From assembly GCF_019966535.1 (NCBI RefSeq), contig NZ_JAIMID010000002.1, positions 530,311 through 594,310 on the forward strand: a DNA stretch of 64,000 nucleotides. Reading direction: 5' to 3'. Origin of the DNA: Mesobacterium pallidum. Lineage in GTDB: Bacteria; Pseudomonadota; Alphaproteobacteria; Rhodobacterales; Rhodobacteraceae. The notes under the pieces are model-generated. The model worked only from the letters and a program-made list of their open reading frames with translations, was not told the DNA's origin and did no database searches. The position numbers and the translations under genes are program-made. Positions 16,934 through 25,670 of this stretch are shown here, piece after piece (position 1 is the first letter of the stretch; every line of letters starts with the position of its first letter).

Positions 16934-17800
16934 ATGTCCGCCCCGCAAATCAGTTTCGAATTCTTCCCGCCGCAAAACCTCGAAGCCTCCTTCCGCCTGT
17001 GGGACACGGTGCAGGTGCTGGCGCCGCTTGATCCGCGGTTCGTATCGGTCACCTATGGCGCTGGCGGCACCACGCGCGACCTGACCCGCGACGCGGTCAA
17101 GGCGCTGCACCGCGCGGCCGGGCTGAACGTCGCCGCGCACCTGACCTGCGTGAACGCGACCCGCGCAGAAACCCTTGCCGTGGCCGATGAATTCGCCGCC
17201 GCCGGCGTGACCGAGATCGTCGCGCTGCGGGGCGATCCGCCCAAGGGCAGCGGCGCGTTCCAAGCGCATCCCGAGGGTTTTGCCAATTCGATCGAGCTGA
17301 TCGAGGCGCTGGCCGAGACGGGCAAATTCAACATCCGCGTCGGCGCCTACCCCGACCCGCACCCCGAGGCGGGAAGTGGCCAGGCCGATGTCGAGTGGCT
17401 GAAGCGCAAGATCGACGCCGGCGCGTCCGAGGCGATCACGCAATTCTTCTTCGAAGCCGAGACCTTCTTCCGCTTTCGCGATGCCTGCGAGAAGGCGGGA
17501 CTCGACGCGCCGATCGTGCCGGGCATCCTGCCGATCGAGAACTGGGCCGGCGCGCGCAACTTTGCCCAGCGCTGCGGCACCAAGATCCCGGGCTGGGTCT
17601 CGGACGCCTTCGACAAGGCGACCCGCGACGGGCGCGCCGACCTGCTGGCGACGGCGCTTTGCGCCGAGCTCTGCGATGACCTGATCCAGGGCGGCGTGGA
17701 CAAACTGCACTTCTACACGCTGAACCGGCCCGAGCTGACCCGCGACGTCTGCCACGCCCTGGGCGTGACCCCGCGCGTGCGGCTGGAAAAGGTGGCCTGA
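16934..17800 (+). CDS. metF: Methylenetetrahydrofolate reductase
   Basis: A 288-residue FAD enzyme that reduces 5,10-methylene-THF to 5-methyl-THF, the methyl donor for methionine synthesis. Family motifs: ISFEFFPP with the catalytic Glu, VTYGAGGTTRD, HLTCVNATRAE, IVALRGDPP, ITQFFFEAETFF and HFYTLNRPELT. The length is right and a GGAGA site precedes the ATG. It is divergently paired with metR and followed by a pair of strong hairpins. Confidence 0.97.
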   Translation: MSAPQISFEFFPPQNLEASFRLWDTVQVLAPLDPRFVSVTYGAGGTTRDLTRDAVKALHRAAGLNVAAHLTCVNATRAETLAVADEFAAAGVTEIVALRGDPPKGSGAFQAHPEGFANSIELIEALAETGKFNIRVGAYPDPHPEAGSGQADVEWLKRKIDAGASEAITQFFFEAETFFRFRDACEKAGLDAPIVPGILPIENWAGARNFAQRCGTKIPGWVSDAFDKATRDGRADLLATALCAELCDDLIQGGVDKLHFYTLNRPELTRDVCHALGVTPRVRLEKVA

Positions 17801-17821
17801 GGCTCGGCACCACCCTGTCCC

Positions 17822-17892
17822 GGAAGATCTTTCTCACGAAAGATCTTCCTCCGCGGCGCCGGGGCCCAAGATTATTCGTGAGAATAATCTTG
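17822..17892. repeat. Pair of oppositely oriented perfect hairpins with complementary loops
   Basis: Hairpin A spans 17822-17849 (12-bp arms GGAAGATCTTTC / GAAAGATCTTCC, loop TCAC). Hairpin B spans 17867-17892 (11-bp arms CAAGATTATTC / GAATAATCTTG, loop GTGA). The loops are reverse complements, and the core TTCGTGAGAA of B occurs in A on the other strand, so they are inverted copies of one element with diverged arms. They lie between metF and the SDR gene and could end metF transcription or stabilise its 3' end. Confidence 0.8.
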
Positions 17893-17922
17893 TTCGGCGG
17901 GTGCGGTCCGGTCAAACCTTCA

Positions 17923-17936
17923 CTTGGTATACCAAG
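17923..17936 (+). promoter_or_regulatory. Perfect palindromic operator before the SDR gene (GntR-like)
   Basis: CTTGGTATACCAAG is a perfect 14-bp palindrome ending 12 bp before the SDR start codon. TGGTATACCA-type sites are typical of FadR-subfamily GntR regulators. Binding here would sit just ahead of the ribosome-binding site, suggesting repression. It is related to, but not identical with, the TGGGATACCA sites at 41.2 and 42.95 kb. Confidence 0.7.
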
Positions 17937-17948
17937 GGGAGAACAAGC

Positions 17949-18698
17949 ATGACCAGGACCGCACTCGTGACCGGGGCCGCCCGGGGCATAGGACTGGCCA
18001 CGACGAAGCATTTCCTGGCGCAAGGCTACCGCGTCGCCATGATCGACCGGGACGCCGACGCGCTGCTGGACGAATCCGCCGCGCTCGAGGGCGCCTTTGC
18101 GGTCGTCGCCGATGTCTCGCAGCCCGATCAGGTCGACCGCATGGTCGCCGAGGTGCTGGCCGAAACCGGCCGGATCGACGCCCTCGTCAACAACGCCGGC
18201 GTCGCCGATTTCGGCCCCATCGAAGACACCGATTTCGCCCGCTGGCGGGTCGTGATGGAGACGAACCTCGACGGTGTCTTCCTGGTCAGCCAGGCCTGCA
18301 CGGCGGCGCTGAAGGAAACCCGCGGCGCCATCGTCAACATCGCCTCGATCAGCGGGTTGCGCGCCTCGACCCTGCGGGTGGCCTATGGCACCTCAAAGGC
18401 GGCCGTCATTCACCTGACCAAGCAGCAGGCGGCCGAGCTGGGCGAACACGGCATCCGCGCCAATTGCGTCGCCCCCGGCCCGGTCAAGACCAAGCTGTCG
18501 ATCGCTGTCCATTCGCCCGAGATCATCGCCGCCTACCACGACGCGATCCCGCTGAACCGCTACGCGTCCGAGGACGAGATGGCCAACGTCATCGGTTTCC
18601 TGTGCTCCGAGGCCGCCTCCTACGTCACCGGGCAGATCGTGGCGGTCGACGGGGGGTTCGATTCGACCGGCATCGGCCTTCCCGCGCTGCGCGTCTGA
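17949..18698 (+). CDS. Short-chain dehydrogenase/reductase, possibly DHPS dehydrogenase (HpsO-like)
   Basis: A 249-residue classical SDR: NAD-binding TGAARGIG at residues about 9-16, NNAGVADFG, catalytic Ser in IASISGL, YGTSK (Tyr-x-x-x-Lys) and the C-terminal VDGGFD. A GGGGAG site precedes the ATG. The next gene is a HisD-fold dehydrogenase remnant resembling sulfopropanediol dehydrogenase HpsN. In marine Rhodobacterales an SDR (HpsO) and HpsN act together in 2,3-dihydroxypropane-1-sulfonate breakdown, so an HpsO-like role is possible, but SDR substrates cannot be read from sequence. Probably controlled through the palindrome just upstream. Confidence 0.85.
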   Translation: MTRTALVTGAARGIGLATTKHFLAQGYRVAMIDRDADALLDESAALEGAFAVVADVSQPDQVDRMVAEVLAETGRIDALVNNAGVADFGPIEDTDFARWRVVMETNLDGVFLVSQACTAALKETRGAIVNIASISGLRASTLRVAYGTSKAAVIHLTKQQAAELGEHGIRANCVAPGPVKTKLSIAVHSPEIIAAYHDAIPLNRYASEDEMANVIGFLCSEAASYVTGQIVAVDGGFDSTGIGLPALRV

Positions 18699-18740
18699 CG
18701 GGCAACTCCCCCCAAGGGTCGATCGGGGCACGCGACTCCC

Positions 18741-19673
18741 TTGCCCGGCGGGCATTTCCCGCCGGTCGCCTCGGCCCAGATGTCGGTGCTGACGGCCAAG
18801 GTCGCCGGCATGCCCCGCGTCGCCGCTGCCGCCCCGCCGCAGAACGGCGGCCCCCACCCGGCCGTCGTCGCCGCCCAGCACATGGCCGGCGCGGACGAGA
18901 TCTACCTGATGGGCTGCATCCAGGCCGTCGGCGCGCTGGCGCTGGGGACCGAGAGCATCGATCCGGTCGGCCCCGGCAACGCCTACGTGGCCAAGGCAAA
19001 GCGCCAACTCTTCGGCCGCGGCGGCATCGACCTCGTTGCCGGGCCGACCAAGACCATGGTGATCGCCGACGAGACGGTGGATGCCGAGCTTTGCGCGACC
19101 GACCTGTTGGGCCAGGCCGAGCACGGCTTTGTCAGCCCGGCCTGTCTTGTCACCAATTCGCGCGCCCTGGCCGAGGCGACGCTGGCCGAGATCGACCGGT
19201 TGCTGGCGATCCTGCGGACCGCCCGCACCGCGCGGCCCAGCTGGGAGGGTTCCGAAGAGGTGATCCTCTGCGACAGCCACGACGAGATGCTGGCGGTGGC
19301 GGATGACCTGGCCTGCGAGCATGTGCAGGTCATGACCGACCGGGACGATTGGTACCATGACACCCTGCGCAATTACGGCGCGCTGTTCTTCGGGCCGCGC
19401 ACCAACGTGGCCTATGGCGACAAGGTGATCGGCACGAACCACATCCTGCCGACCCGGCGCGCAGGGCGCAATACGGGCGGGCTCTGGGTCGGCAAGTTCC
19501 TGAAGACGCACAGCTACCAGCGGATCACCAACGACTCCGCCTCGGCCGCGATCGGCGCCCGCGGCGCGCGCCTGTCGCTGCTGGAAGGCTTCACGGGCCA
19601 TGCCGAGCAATGCAACATCCGCGTCCGGCGCTACGGCGGTCGGCACGTGCCCTACGCGGGGGCGGCGGAATAG
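18741..19673 (+). pseudogene. N-terminally truncated HisD/HpsN-type dehydrogenase
   Basis: The open frame encodes about 310 residues homologous to the C-terminal two-thirds of histidinol/sulfopropanediol dehydrogenase (family length about 430). Homology starts abruptly at [20 protein letters not shown], about 110-120 residues into the family, 42 bp after the SDR stop. Only a TTG without a ribosome-binding site could start it. Downstream catalytic features are kept: Gln and His of LLGQAEHGF, Glu-His in CEHVQVM, Asp in [10 protein letters not shown] and His in [22 protein letters not shown] fits HpsN better than biosynthetic HisD. I read it as a recent 5' deletion that removed the start and N-terminal domain. 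Translation as a shortened protein or an assembly error are alternatives. Confidence 0.8.
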
Positions 19674-19733
19674 GAACGCGTGATGCAAAGGGATTTGCAC
19701 CTCGCGCCAAAGGTGCGGAACAGGTGAAGGCGA

Positions 19734-19954
19734 GGGGCGCTGCCCCTAGCGCTCCCCGGGATATGTCTGGAAAAATGAAGGGGTTCAGAGCGCCCCTTCC
19801 TTCATCTTTCCCCAAATATGCCCGCCGGAGGCGTCCGTGGATCGCACAGGCGTGAGGGGCCAGCCCCTCACACTCCCCGGAGTTTAGGGGCACAATGAAA
19901 AGCGGATCGGCGCGCCCGTTCTTTCATTATTCCACAAGTACTCCCGCCGGAGGC
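19734..19954. repeat. Two tandem composite copies of the intergenic palindromic repeat
   Basis: The 340-bp gap after the dehydrogenase remnant holds no gene. It contains a forward arm (19734-19780: GGGGCGCTGCCCC hairpin, CCCCGGGATAT, AAAAATGAAG) facing a reverse arm (19800-19832: CTTCAT, CAAATATGCCCGCCGGAGG), then a second forward arm (19855-19900) facing a second reverse arm (19921-19954). The two composites start about 120 bp apart. Each arm type also occurs alone elsewhere in the window. Confidence 0.8.
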
Positions 19955-20013
19955 ATCCCCGGTACCCGTATGCGACCAGGGACGAGGGCATGCCAAGCCA
20001 GGCCCGCTTGCCC

Positions 20014-20361
20014 TCAGGCGACCTGCTTGCAGGTCTGTTCCACGTCGGCGCCGAAGGCCTTCCACTTGGCCCAGAACGCCTCGTTCCGGGGATTGTCCGA
20101 CTGGCGCATGTCCTGCACCCGTTGCGGGTCGCGCCAGAATTTCGTGGCGCGGGATTGCTCGGAGGCGCTGAGGTGGCGGTTCGCCATGGCCTGGACACAG
20201 CCGCAGAGCGCATCGCTGCGCGCCTTTCGGTCGCTGGCCATGCAGGCGCGGCTCATCGGGCCGCTGGCCGAGATCGAGACCACGCGGCCCGGGCGTGGAC
20301 CCGACGTGCCGCCGCAACTGGCGAGGACCGCCAGGATCAGAAAAACCGTGAATATCCGCAT
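20014..20361 (-). CDS. Small predicted lipoprotein of unknown function
   Basis: A 115-residue protein with a lipoprotein signal: MRIFTVFLILAVLASC, with the lipobox LASC placing the lipid-modified Cys at about residue 16. The mature part has a Cys-rich central segment (SRACMASDRKARSDALCGCVQAMANRHL), a basic helical region FWRDPQRVQDMRQSDN and a C-terminal Cys. I do not recognise a named domain. The start at 20361 was chosen because the lipobox follows directly and a GGAGG lies upstream. It lies about 125 bp beyond the start-distal end of no partner gene: the acyl-CoA synthetase downstream in the map is on the same strand but ends its own unit. Confidence 0.75.
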   Translation of the reverse strand: MRIFTVFLILAVLASCGGTSGPRPGRVVSISASGPMSRACMASDRKARSDALCGCVQAMANRHLSASEQSRATKFWRDPQRVQDMRQSDNPRNEAFWAKWKAFGADVEQTCKQVA

Positions 20362-20486
20362 CGCCTCGTCCGCCTCCATCTCAGTCGCAGAGGTCCTTTG
20401 TTGCCCACCACCATGCGGGCAACCGCGGCAAAGTTCAACATGTCCCACGCGGGTCGCATGTCACGGATTTGTCAGAACGGGCGCGC

Positions 20487-22367
20487 TCAGCCCTCGGCCC
20501 AGTCCCAGGGGCGGGTGAAGGCGCCGAGGCATTGCGCCACCGCCTCGTCCTCGGCGCGGGGGGCAAGGCGCGCGACGAGGCCGCGCTTCTTGTCGTCCAC
20601 CACCTCGGTCACGCGGGGGCTCACGCCCGCCTCTTCCAGCGCGGCGTTGTAGATCCGGGTGATCGCGCGCTTGCGCAGATCGGGCTTGAAGACCTTGCCC
20701 ACGGCGGTCTTGGGCAGTTCGTCCAGCACTTCGACATGCTTGGGATGGGCCGCGCGTTCATGGACGTGGCGCTTGGCGTAATCGCGCAGCTCGTCGCCGG
20801 TGACCGTGCCGCCCGAGACCAGTTCGACATAGGCGCAGGGCACCTCGCCCGCATGGGCGTCGGGCTGGCCGATGGCGCCGGCAAAGGCGACGTCGGGGTG
20901 GGTCAGCAGCGCCTCTTCGATCTCGGCCGGGTCGATGTTGTGCCCACCGCGAATGATGAGGTCTTTCGCGCGCCCGGTGATCCAGAGGTAGCCATCGGCG
21001 TCGATCCGGCCCAGGTCGCCCGTGCGCAGGTATTTCTGGAAATGGTAGAGATCGGCGTTCTTGGCTGCCTCGGTATAGGTGTTGCCGGGCCAGACGCCGG
21101 GGTTCGAGATGCAGATCTCGCCCACCTCGTCAGTGCCGCAGGTGACGGGCGCGCCATCCTTGACCGTCACGATCGAGATGTCGGTATAGGGGAAGGCGAC
21201 GCCGACGCTGCCAACCTTTTTCTCGCCGTCCACCGGGTTGCAGGCGACAAGGCAGGTCGCCTCGGTCAGGCCGTAGCCTTCGATGATCTGCATGCCCGTG
21301 GCGGAGGTGAAGCGGTTGAACAGTTCCAGCGGCATGGGCGCCGAGCCCGAGAACGCGTTCTTGACCGTCGAGATATCGGCATCGACCTTGCGCTGCATCA
21401 GCGCAGAGACGGCCGTGGGCACGGTGATGACGAAGGTGGTCTTCCAGCGTTCGCAGAGCTTCCAGAAATTGTCGAAGACGCCGTCGCCGCGATACCCGGC
21501 CGGGGTCGGGAAGACGACATGCGCGCCGGATTTCAGCGCCGCCATCAGGATCACGTGGCAGGCAAAGACGTGGAACAGCGGCAGCGGGCACATGATGCTG
21601 TCGGTTTCCGAGAACAGCAGCTCGTGCCCGATCCAGCCGTTGTAGACCATGCCGGAATAGCGGTGCTGCGCGACCTTGGGCATGCCCGTGGTGCCGCCGG
21701 TGTGGAAATATGCGCCCACGCGGTCCTGTTTCGGGTCGTCGAAGGTGAGCGTCCTGGGCTGCTTCTTCATCTCGGTACGCAGGGATTTCACCTCGGCATG
21801 GTGTGTGCCGGGGATCGCGGGGCGGATGAAGGGAACGATCCAGGACTTGGGCGGCGTCAGGTAGCGGTTGAGGTCCACGGTCAGGATCGTGTGGACCTGC
21901 GGCGCGTGGCGCACCGCCTCGGCCGTCTTTTGGGCGATGTCGGTCTTGGGGAAGTTGCGCAGGGTCACGACGACGCGCGCCTCGGTCTCGCGCAGGATGG
22001 CGCCGATCTGTTCGGGTTCGAGCAGCGGGTTGATCGGGTTGGCGATGCCCGCGACCATCGCGGCCAGCGTGACCACAGCCGTCTCGGTGGTGTTGGGCAG
22101 CACCAGCGCCACCACGTCCTTGGGCCCGATCTTGAGCGACCGGAAGAGGTTCGCGGCCTGGTTCACCTGCGAAAGGAACTCGGACCAGGTCAGCGTCTCG
22201 GCGGGGTCATCGACGCCCGATTGCAGCTGGAAGGTCACCGCCGGGCGGTTCGGAAAGGCCGCCGCCGTCTCGGACAGCATCTGGTGAATGGTCGTTGGCA
22301 CCGGTCGCTGGTCCCACGGGACCTGGGCGGCAATGGCGATGGCATCCTCGCGGCTGGCGAAAGTCAT
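20487..22367 (-). CDS. Acyl-CoA synthetase (AMP-forming)
   Basis: A 626-residue ANL-superfamily enzyme that activates a carboxylic acid with ATP and CoA. Motifs: AMP-binding loop YFHTGGTTGMPKVAQH, EGYGLTEATC, YLRTGDLGRID, GRAKDLIIRGGHNIDPAEIE and the C-terminal catalytic Lys in PKTAVGKVFKPDLRK. An ATG at 22367 has a strong GGGAGG site. It is annotated in related genomes as a generic fatty-acid or aryl-CoA synthetase; the substrate cannot be fixed from sequence. It stands alone, divergent from the RTX genes. Confidence 0.93.
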   Translation of the reverse strand: MTFASREDAIAIAAQVPWDQRPVPTTIHQMLSETAAAFPNRPAVTFQLQSGVDDPAETLTWSEFLSQVNQAANLFRSLKIGPKDVVALVLPNTTETAVVTLAAMVAGIANPINPLLEPEQIGAILRETEARVVVTLRNFPKTDIAQKTAEAVRHAPQVHTILTVDLNRYLTPPKSWIVPFIRPAIPGTHHAEVKSLRTEMKKQPRTLTFDDPKQDRVGAYFHTGGTTGMPKVAQHRYSGMVYNGWIGHELLFSETDSIMCPLPLFHVFACHVILMAALKSGAHVVFPTPAGYRGDGVFDNFWKLCERWKTTFVITVPTAVSALMQRKVDADISTVKNAFSGSAPMPLELFNRFTSATGMQIIEGYGLTEATCLVACNPVDGEKKVGSVGVAFPYTDISIVTVKDGAPVTCGTDEVGEICISNPGVWPGNTYTEAAKNADLYHFQKYLRTGDLGRIDADGYLWITGRAKDLIIRGGHNIDPAEIEEALLTHPDVAFAGAIGQPDAHAGEVPCAYVELVSGGTVTGDELRDYAKRHVHERAAHPKHVEVLDELPKTAVGKVFKPDLRKRAITRIYNAALEEAGVSPRVTEVVDDKKRGLVARLAPRAEDEAVAQCLGAFTRPWDWAEG

Positions 22368-22616
22368 GTGGTGTCCTCCCCTTGCGCCGGTTCTCCGCAC
22401 GCATCCTTGTCGCGGAGTCTGGGCGCGGAACCGCCCCGGTGCAAGGGGTTTGGCGCAACGTCACGGGGCGCCTGACGTGGGGGCGCCGGATCGGCGCGCC
22501 GCCGCCCATGCCTGCCGCGCGCCTGCAATAGGGCTTGCCTGAATCGCGCAGATCAGGCGGATTGGAGCGATTACGTTTCAGGACTACCGCCAGACCTTTT
22601 CACCGGAGATCACCCC

Positions 22617-24218
22617 ATGGCCGTCATCGTCCATTCAAGCACCACCACCGGCATCCTCGCCACGGCCAGCGGCGACACCTATGTCACGCTCGTGGATCGT
22701 TTCGTGTCGAACACCGTCGACGCGGTCGATTTCCAGGACTTCGACAATATCGAGTATTTCGTCCACGGCGCCGTCATCGCCGGCGACGACGGGATCGTGT
22801 CCTCGGGGGCTGCGAACAACATCGATGTGGCGATCAGCGCCAGCGGCAGCGTCATGGGCGGCGGCGACGGGATCCAGTTCTTCGGCCCGGGTAGCGACAC
22901 CTTCGGCAACTCCGTCATCAACCACGGTTCGATCGTCGGGCAAAGCGGCGAAGGCGTGGATTTCCGGTCCAACGGGTCGATCATCGTCAACACCGGCACG
23001 ATCTGGGGCGACTCCATCGCCATCTTCATGTCCGGCGACAGCAACGAGGCCATGAACGCGGGCATAGTGGCCTCGAATGCCTCGGGGATCCAGATCACCG
23101 GCGACTCGGCGCGGATCACGAACTCGGGCGAGGTGACGGTCCAGGGCTTCCATGGCCTGTTTGTCGTCGGGATCAATGGCATCATCGAAAACGACGGCCT
23201 TGTCACGGCGCGGGACACCGGGATCGACATGACCGGCGACAACGGGTCGATCACCAATACCGGCAGGATCATCGGCGAAATCGGGATTTCGGTGATGACC
23301 ACGACCAACGCTGTGGCCGCGCCGATCGACATTGCCAACCACGGCATTGTGCAGGGCCGGTCCGTCGGCGTTCAGCTCCAGGCAGGCGAGACGGGCGACC
23401 GGTTGACCCTGACCAACAGCGGCACCATCAGCGTGTCGAACCTGGACGGGCTGGCCATCCAGGGATCGAGCACGACCGACATCATCCGCAACACCGGGCT
23501 GATCGACGGTGACGTCGACCTCGGCGACGGCAATGACGCGTTCCGCAGCGGCGCGGGGCTGATCAGCGGAACGATCGACGGCGGCACGGGCAACGACACC
23601 ATCGGCGGCGGGGCCGAGGACAACCGGATCGAGGGCGGCGGCGGGGCCGACCTGATCTATGGAGGCGCGGGCGATGACAGCCTGTCGTCCAACTGGGGCG
23701 GCGACACGATCTTTGGCGGCGACGGAGATGACACGATCGACGCCGGCAACGGCTACGACCTGGCCTGGGGCGGCGCGGGGCACGACCGGATCGACATGGG
23801 CAGCGGCCAGGACACTGCCCATGGCGGCGCGGGCGACGACACGATCCGCGCCGGGGGCGACGGCGGCGACGTGCTCTTCGGTGACGCGGGCGACGACGTG
23901 ATCGTCTCGACCGGCGCGGGCGGAGACCAGATCCACGGCGGGCTGGGCAATGACACGATGACCGGCGGCGACGGCAAGGACACGTTCCATTTCAACAAGG
24001 CGGCCGGCCATGACGTCATCACCGATTTCGCCGATGGCGAGGACAGCCTGGACCTGACGGTCTTCGGCACCGGCTTTGCCGCGATGAACGCCGCCGGGGC
24101 GTTTTCCGAAGGGGTCGGCGGCACGGTGATCGACCTTGGCGTGATCGGCGCCGAGGGCTCGATCACGCTGTTGGGCTTTGCGCTGTCCGACCTCGGCGGG
24201 GCCGATTTCGCCTTCTGA
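22617..24218 (+). CDS. RTX (hemolysin-type calcium-binding) secreted protein, copy 1
   Basis: A 533-residue acidic, glycine/aspartate-rich protein without an N-terminal signal peptide. Residues about 55-300 consist of recurring short turns (NSGxI, NTGxI, GIxxTGD) that look like a parallel beta-helix. Residues about 300-470 carry RTX nonapeptides (GGxGNDxIx, GGAGDDTI) that bind calcium and fold after export. The last 60 residues (GSITLLGFALSDLGGADFAF) look like a type I secretion signal with a hydrophobic end. A paralogue follows 107 bp downstream. No type I exporter genes are in the window. Its role (adhesin, S-layer-like or enzyme) is unknown. Confidence 0.88.
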   Translation: MAVIVHSSTTTGILATASGDTYVTLVDRFVSNTVDAVDFQDFDNIEYFVHGAVIAGDDGIVSSGAANNIDVAISASGSVMGGGDGIQFFGPGSDTFGNSVINHGSIVGQSGEGVDFRSNGSIIVNTGTIWGDSIAIFMSGDSNEAMNAGIVASNASGIQITGDSARITNSGEVTVQGFHGLFVVGINGIIENDGLVTARDTGIDMTGDNGSITNTGRIIGEIGISVMTTTNAVAAPIDIANHGIVQGRSVGVQLQAGETGDRLTLTNSGTISVSNLDGLAIQGSSTTDIIRNTGLIDGDVDLGDGNDAFRSGAGLISGTIDGGTGNDTIGGGAEDNRIEGGGGADLIYGGAGDDSLSSNWGGDTIFGGDGDDTIDAGNGYDLAWGGAGHDRIDMGSGQDTAHGGAGDDTIRAGGDGGDVLFGDAGDDVIVSTGAGGDQIHGGLGNDTMTGGDGKDTFHFNKAAGHDVITDFADGEDSLDLTVFGTGFAAMNAAGAFSEGVGGTVIDLGVIGAEGSITLLGFALSDLGGADFAF

Positions 24219-24325
24219 CCCCGGGCAACGACCCCGGCGCCGCGCCGCGCCCATCCCTGCCCGGCCCTTGACTGCCGCGTGCGCAGCGCCGTTAACTATT
24301 ACTAAACATTTCAAGGGATTTTCAC

Positions 24326-25606
24326 ATGACCAATGTCATTCGCGCGCAGGCCCTCAGCGCCCCATTCGCGATCAATTATTCCGGGATCTACATCGCGGCG
24401 GATGACGCTCAGATCATTGTCGACGGCAATGTATACGCGCTGGAAGGCCCCGCGCTCCACGTCGTGGGCGACCGCGCGGATATCGACCTGTTTTCAACGG
24501 TGTCCAACCTTTATGGCGTAGGCCTTATGGCCGAAGGCGACGATGTCGACATCCGGATCAGAATGGACGGCAGTGCCGAAGGGGAACTGATCGGCGTCCA
24601 CACAACCGGCAAGAACACCACGATCAACTCCGAAGGCGGCATCTTTGGCTTTACCGGCGTCCTTGTCGAAGGGTTGGACGATGGGCAGGCGGACCGCCTG
24701 ACCGTGATCAACTCCGGCGTCATATCGGCCCTGGGCACCGGCATCGGCGTGACGTCGGGCGATGGGCTGGACCGGCTGGTCGTGCAGAATTCCGGGCACA
24801 TCCTGATCGAGGAGGACCCGGCCGAAGAACTGGACGGGGATGCCATCGCGGGCTCGTCCGCCGCCGATTTTGTCCGCAACCGGGGCTATATCGAAGGCCA
24901 TGTCTCGCTGGGTGACGGCGACGACATCTATCGCGGCGCAGGAGGGTCCATCGACGGCGTGATCGACGGCGGCCTCGGCAACGACACCATCGGCGGCGGG
25001 GCCGAGGACAACCGGATCCAAGGCGGCGGCGGGGCCGACGTGATCTACGGCGGCGACGGGGCGGACAGCCTGTCGTCCAGCTGGGGCAACGACCGGGTCT
25101 TTGGCGGCCTCGGCGGCGACACGATCGATGCCGGCGCTGGCGCGGATGTCGCCTGGGGCGGTTCGGGCTTCGACCTGATCGACATGGGCAAGGGCGCGGA
25201 CACGGCCTATGGCGGCGCCGGGGACGACACGATCCTCGCCGGCGGCGACGGTGGTGACAAGCTGTTCGGCGGGGCGGGCGACGACGTGATCGTCTCGACC
25301 GGCGGCGGCTGGGACAAGATCAGCGGCGGCTTTGGCAACGACACGATGACCGGCGGCGGCGGGCAGGACAGGTTCGATTTCATCCTGTCCGACGGGGCCG
25401 ACGTGATCACCGATTTCACCGACGCGGAGGACCTGCTGGACCTCACGGCCTTCGGCACAGATTTCGACACCATGGAGACGGCAGAGGCATTTTCGGACAC
25501 CGGCAGCGATGCGGTGATCGACCTCACGGTCATCGGCGGGACCGGATCGATCACGCTGCTGGGCTTCGACATGGCCAACCTCGACGCGGCCGACTTCCTG
25601 TTCTGA
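24326..25606 (+). CDS. RTX secreted protein, copy 2 (paralogue of the preceding gene)
   Basis: A 426-residue paralogue of the upstream RTX protein with a shorter beta-helix-like N-terminal part (NxGxI turns, about residues 30-200) and the same RTX block: NDTIGGGAEDNRI, GGGGAD and DDTILAGGDGGDKLFGG are nearly identical to copy 1. It ends GSITLLGFDMANLDAADFLF, the same form of C-terminal export signal. The pair looks like a local duplication with a diverged or shortened sensor/ligand part. It lacks a typical Shine-Dalgarno but has AAGGGATTTTCAC before the ATG. The function is unknown. Confidence 0.86.
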   Translation: MTNVIRAQALSAPFAINYSGIYIAADDAQIIVDGNVYALEGPALHVVGDRADIDLFSTVSNLYGVGLMAEGDDVDIRIRMDGSAEGELIGVHTTGKNTTINSEGGIFGFTGVLVEGLDDGQADRLTVINSGVISALGTGIGVTSGDGLDRLVVQNSGHILIEEDPAEELDGDAIAGSSAADFVRNRGYIEGHVSLGDGDDIYRGAGGSIDGVIDGGLGNDTIGGGAEDNRIQGGGGADVIYGGDGADSLSSSWGNDRVFGGLGGDTIDAGAGADVAWGGSGFDLIDMGKGADTAYGGAGDDTILAGGDGGDKLFGGAGDDVIVSTGGGWDKISGGFGNDTMTGGGGQDRFDFILSDGADVITDFTDAEDLLDLTAFGTDFDTMETAEAFSDTGSDAVIDLTVIGGTGSITLLGFDMANLDAADFLF

Positions 25607-25670
25607 CGGCCGGTTGACAGATCAACCGCCGCTCTCCACCCTGCCCCGGCGCAGGGAGGAGAGACTGCCC

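Noticed and set aside
18699..18740. Read-through fusion of the SDR with the HisD-like fragment
   Set aside because: The two are in the same frame but a TGA at 18696-18698 separates them, and both align with separate family members.
23560..23990. Possible DNA tandem repeat or CRISPR-like array
   Set aside because: The periodicity is that of the encoded RTX nonapeptides; units vary in sequence and there are no conserved repeats with unique spacers.
22635..24314. Antisense open frame over the RTX gene
   Set aside because: It arises from the repeated GGC/GAC codons of the RTX repeats and has no start signal or recognisable domain.
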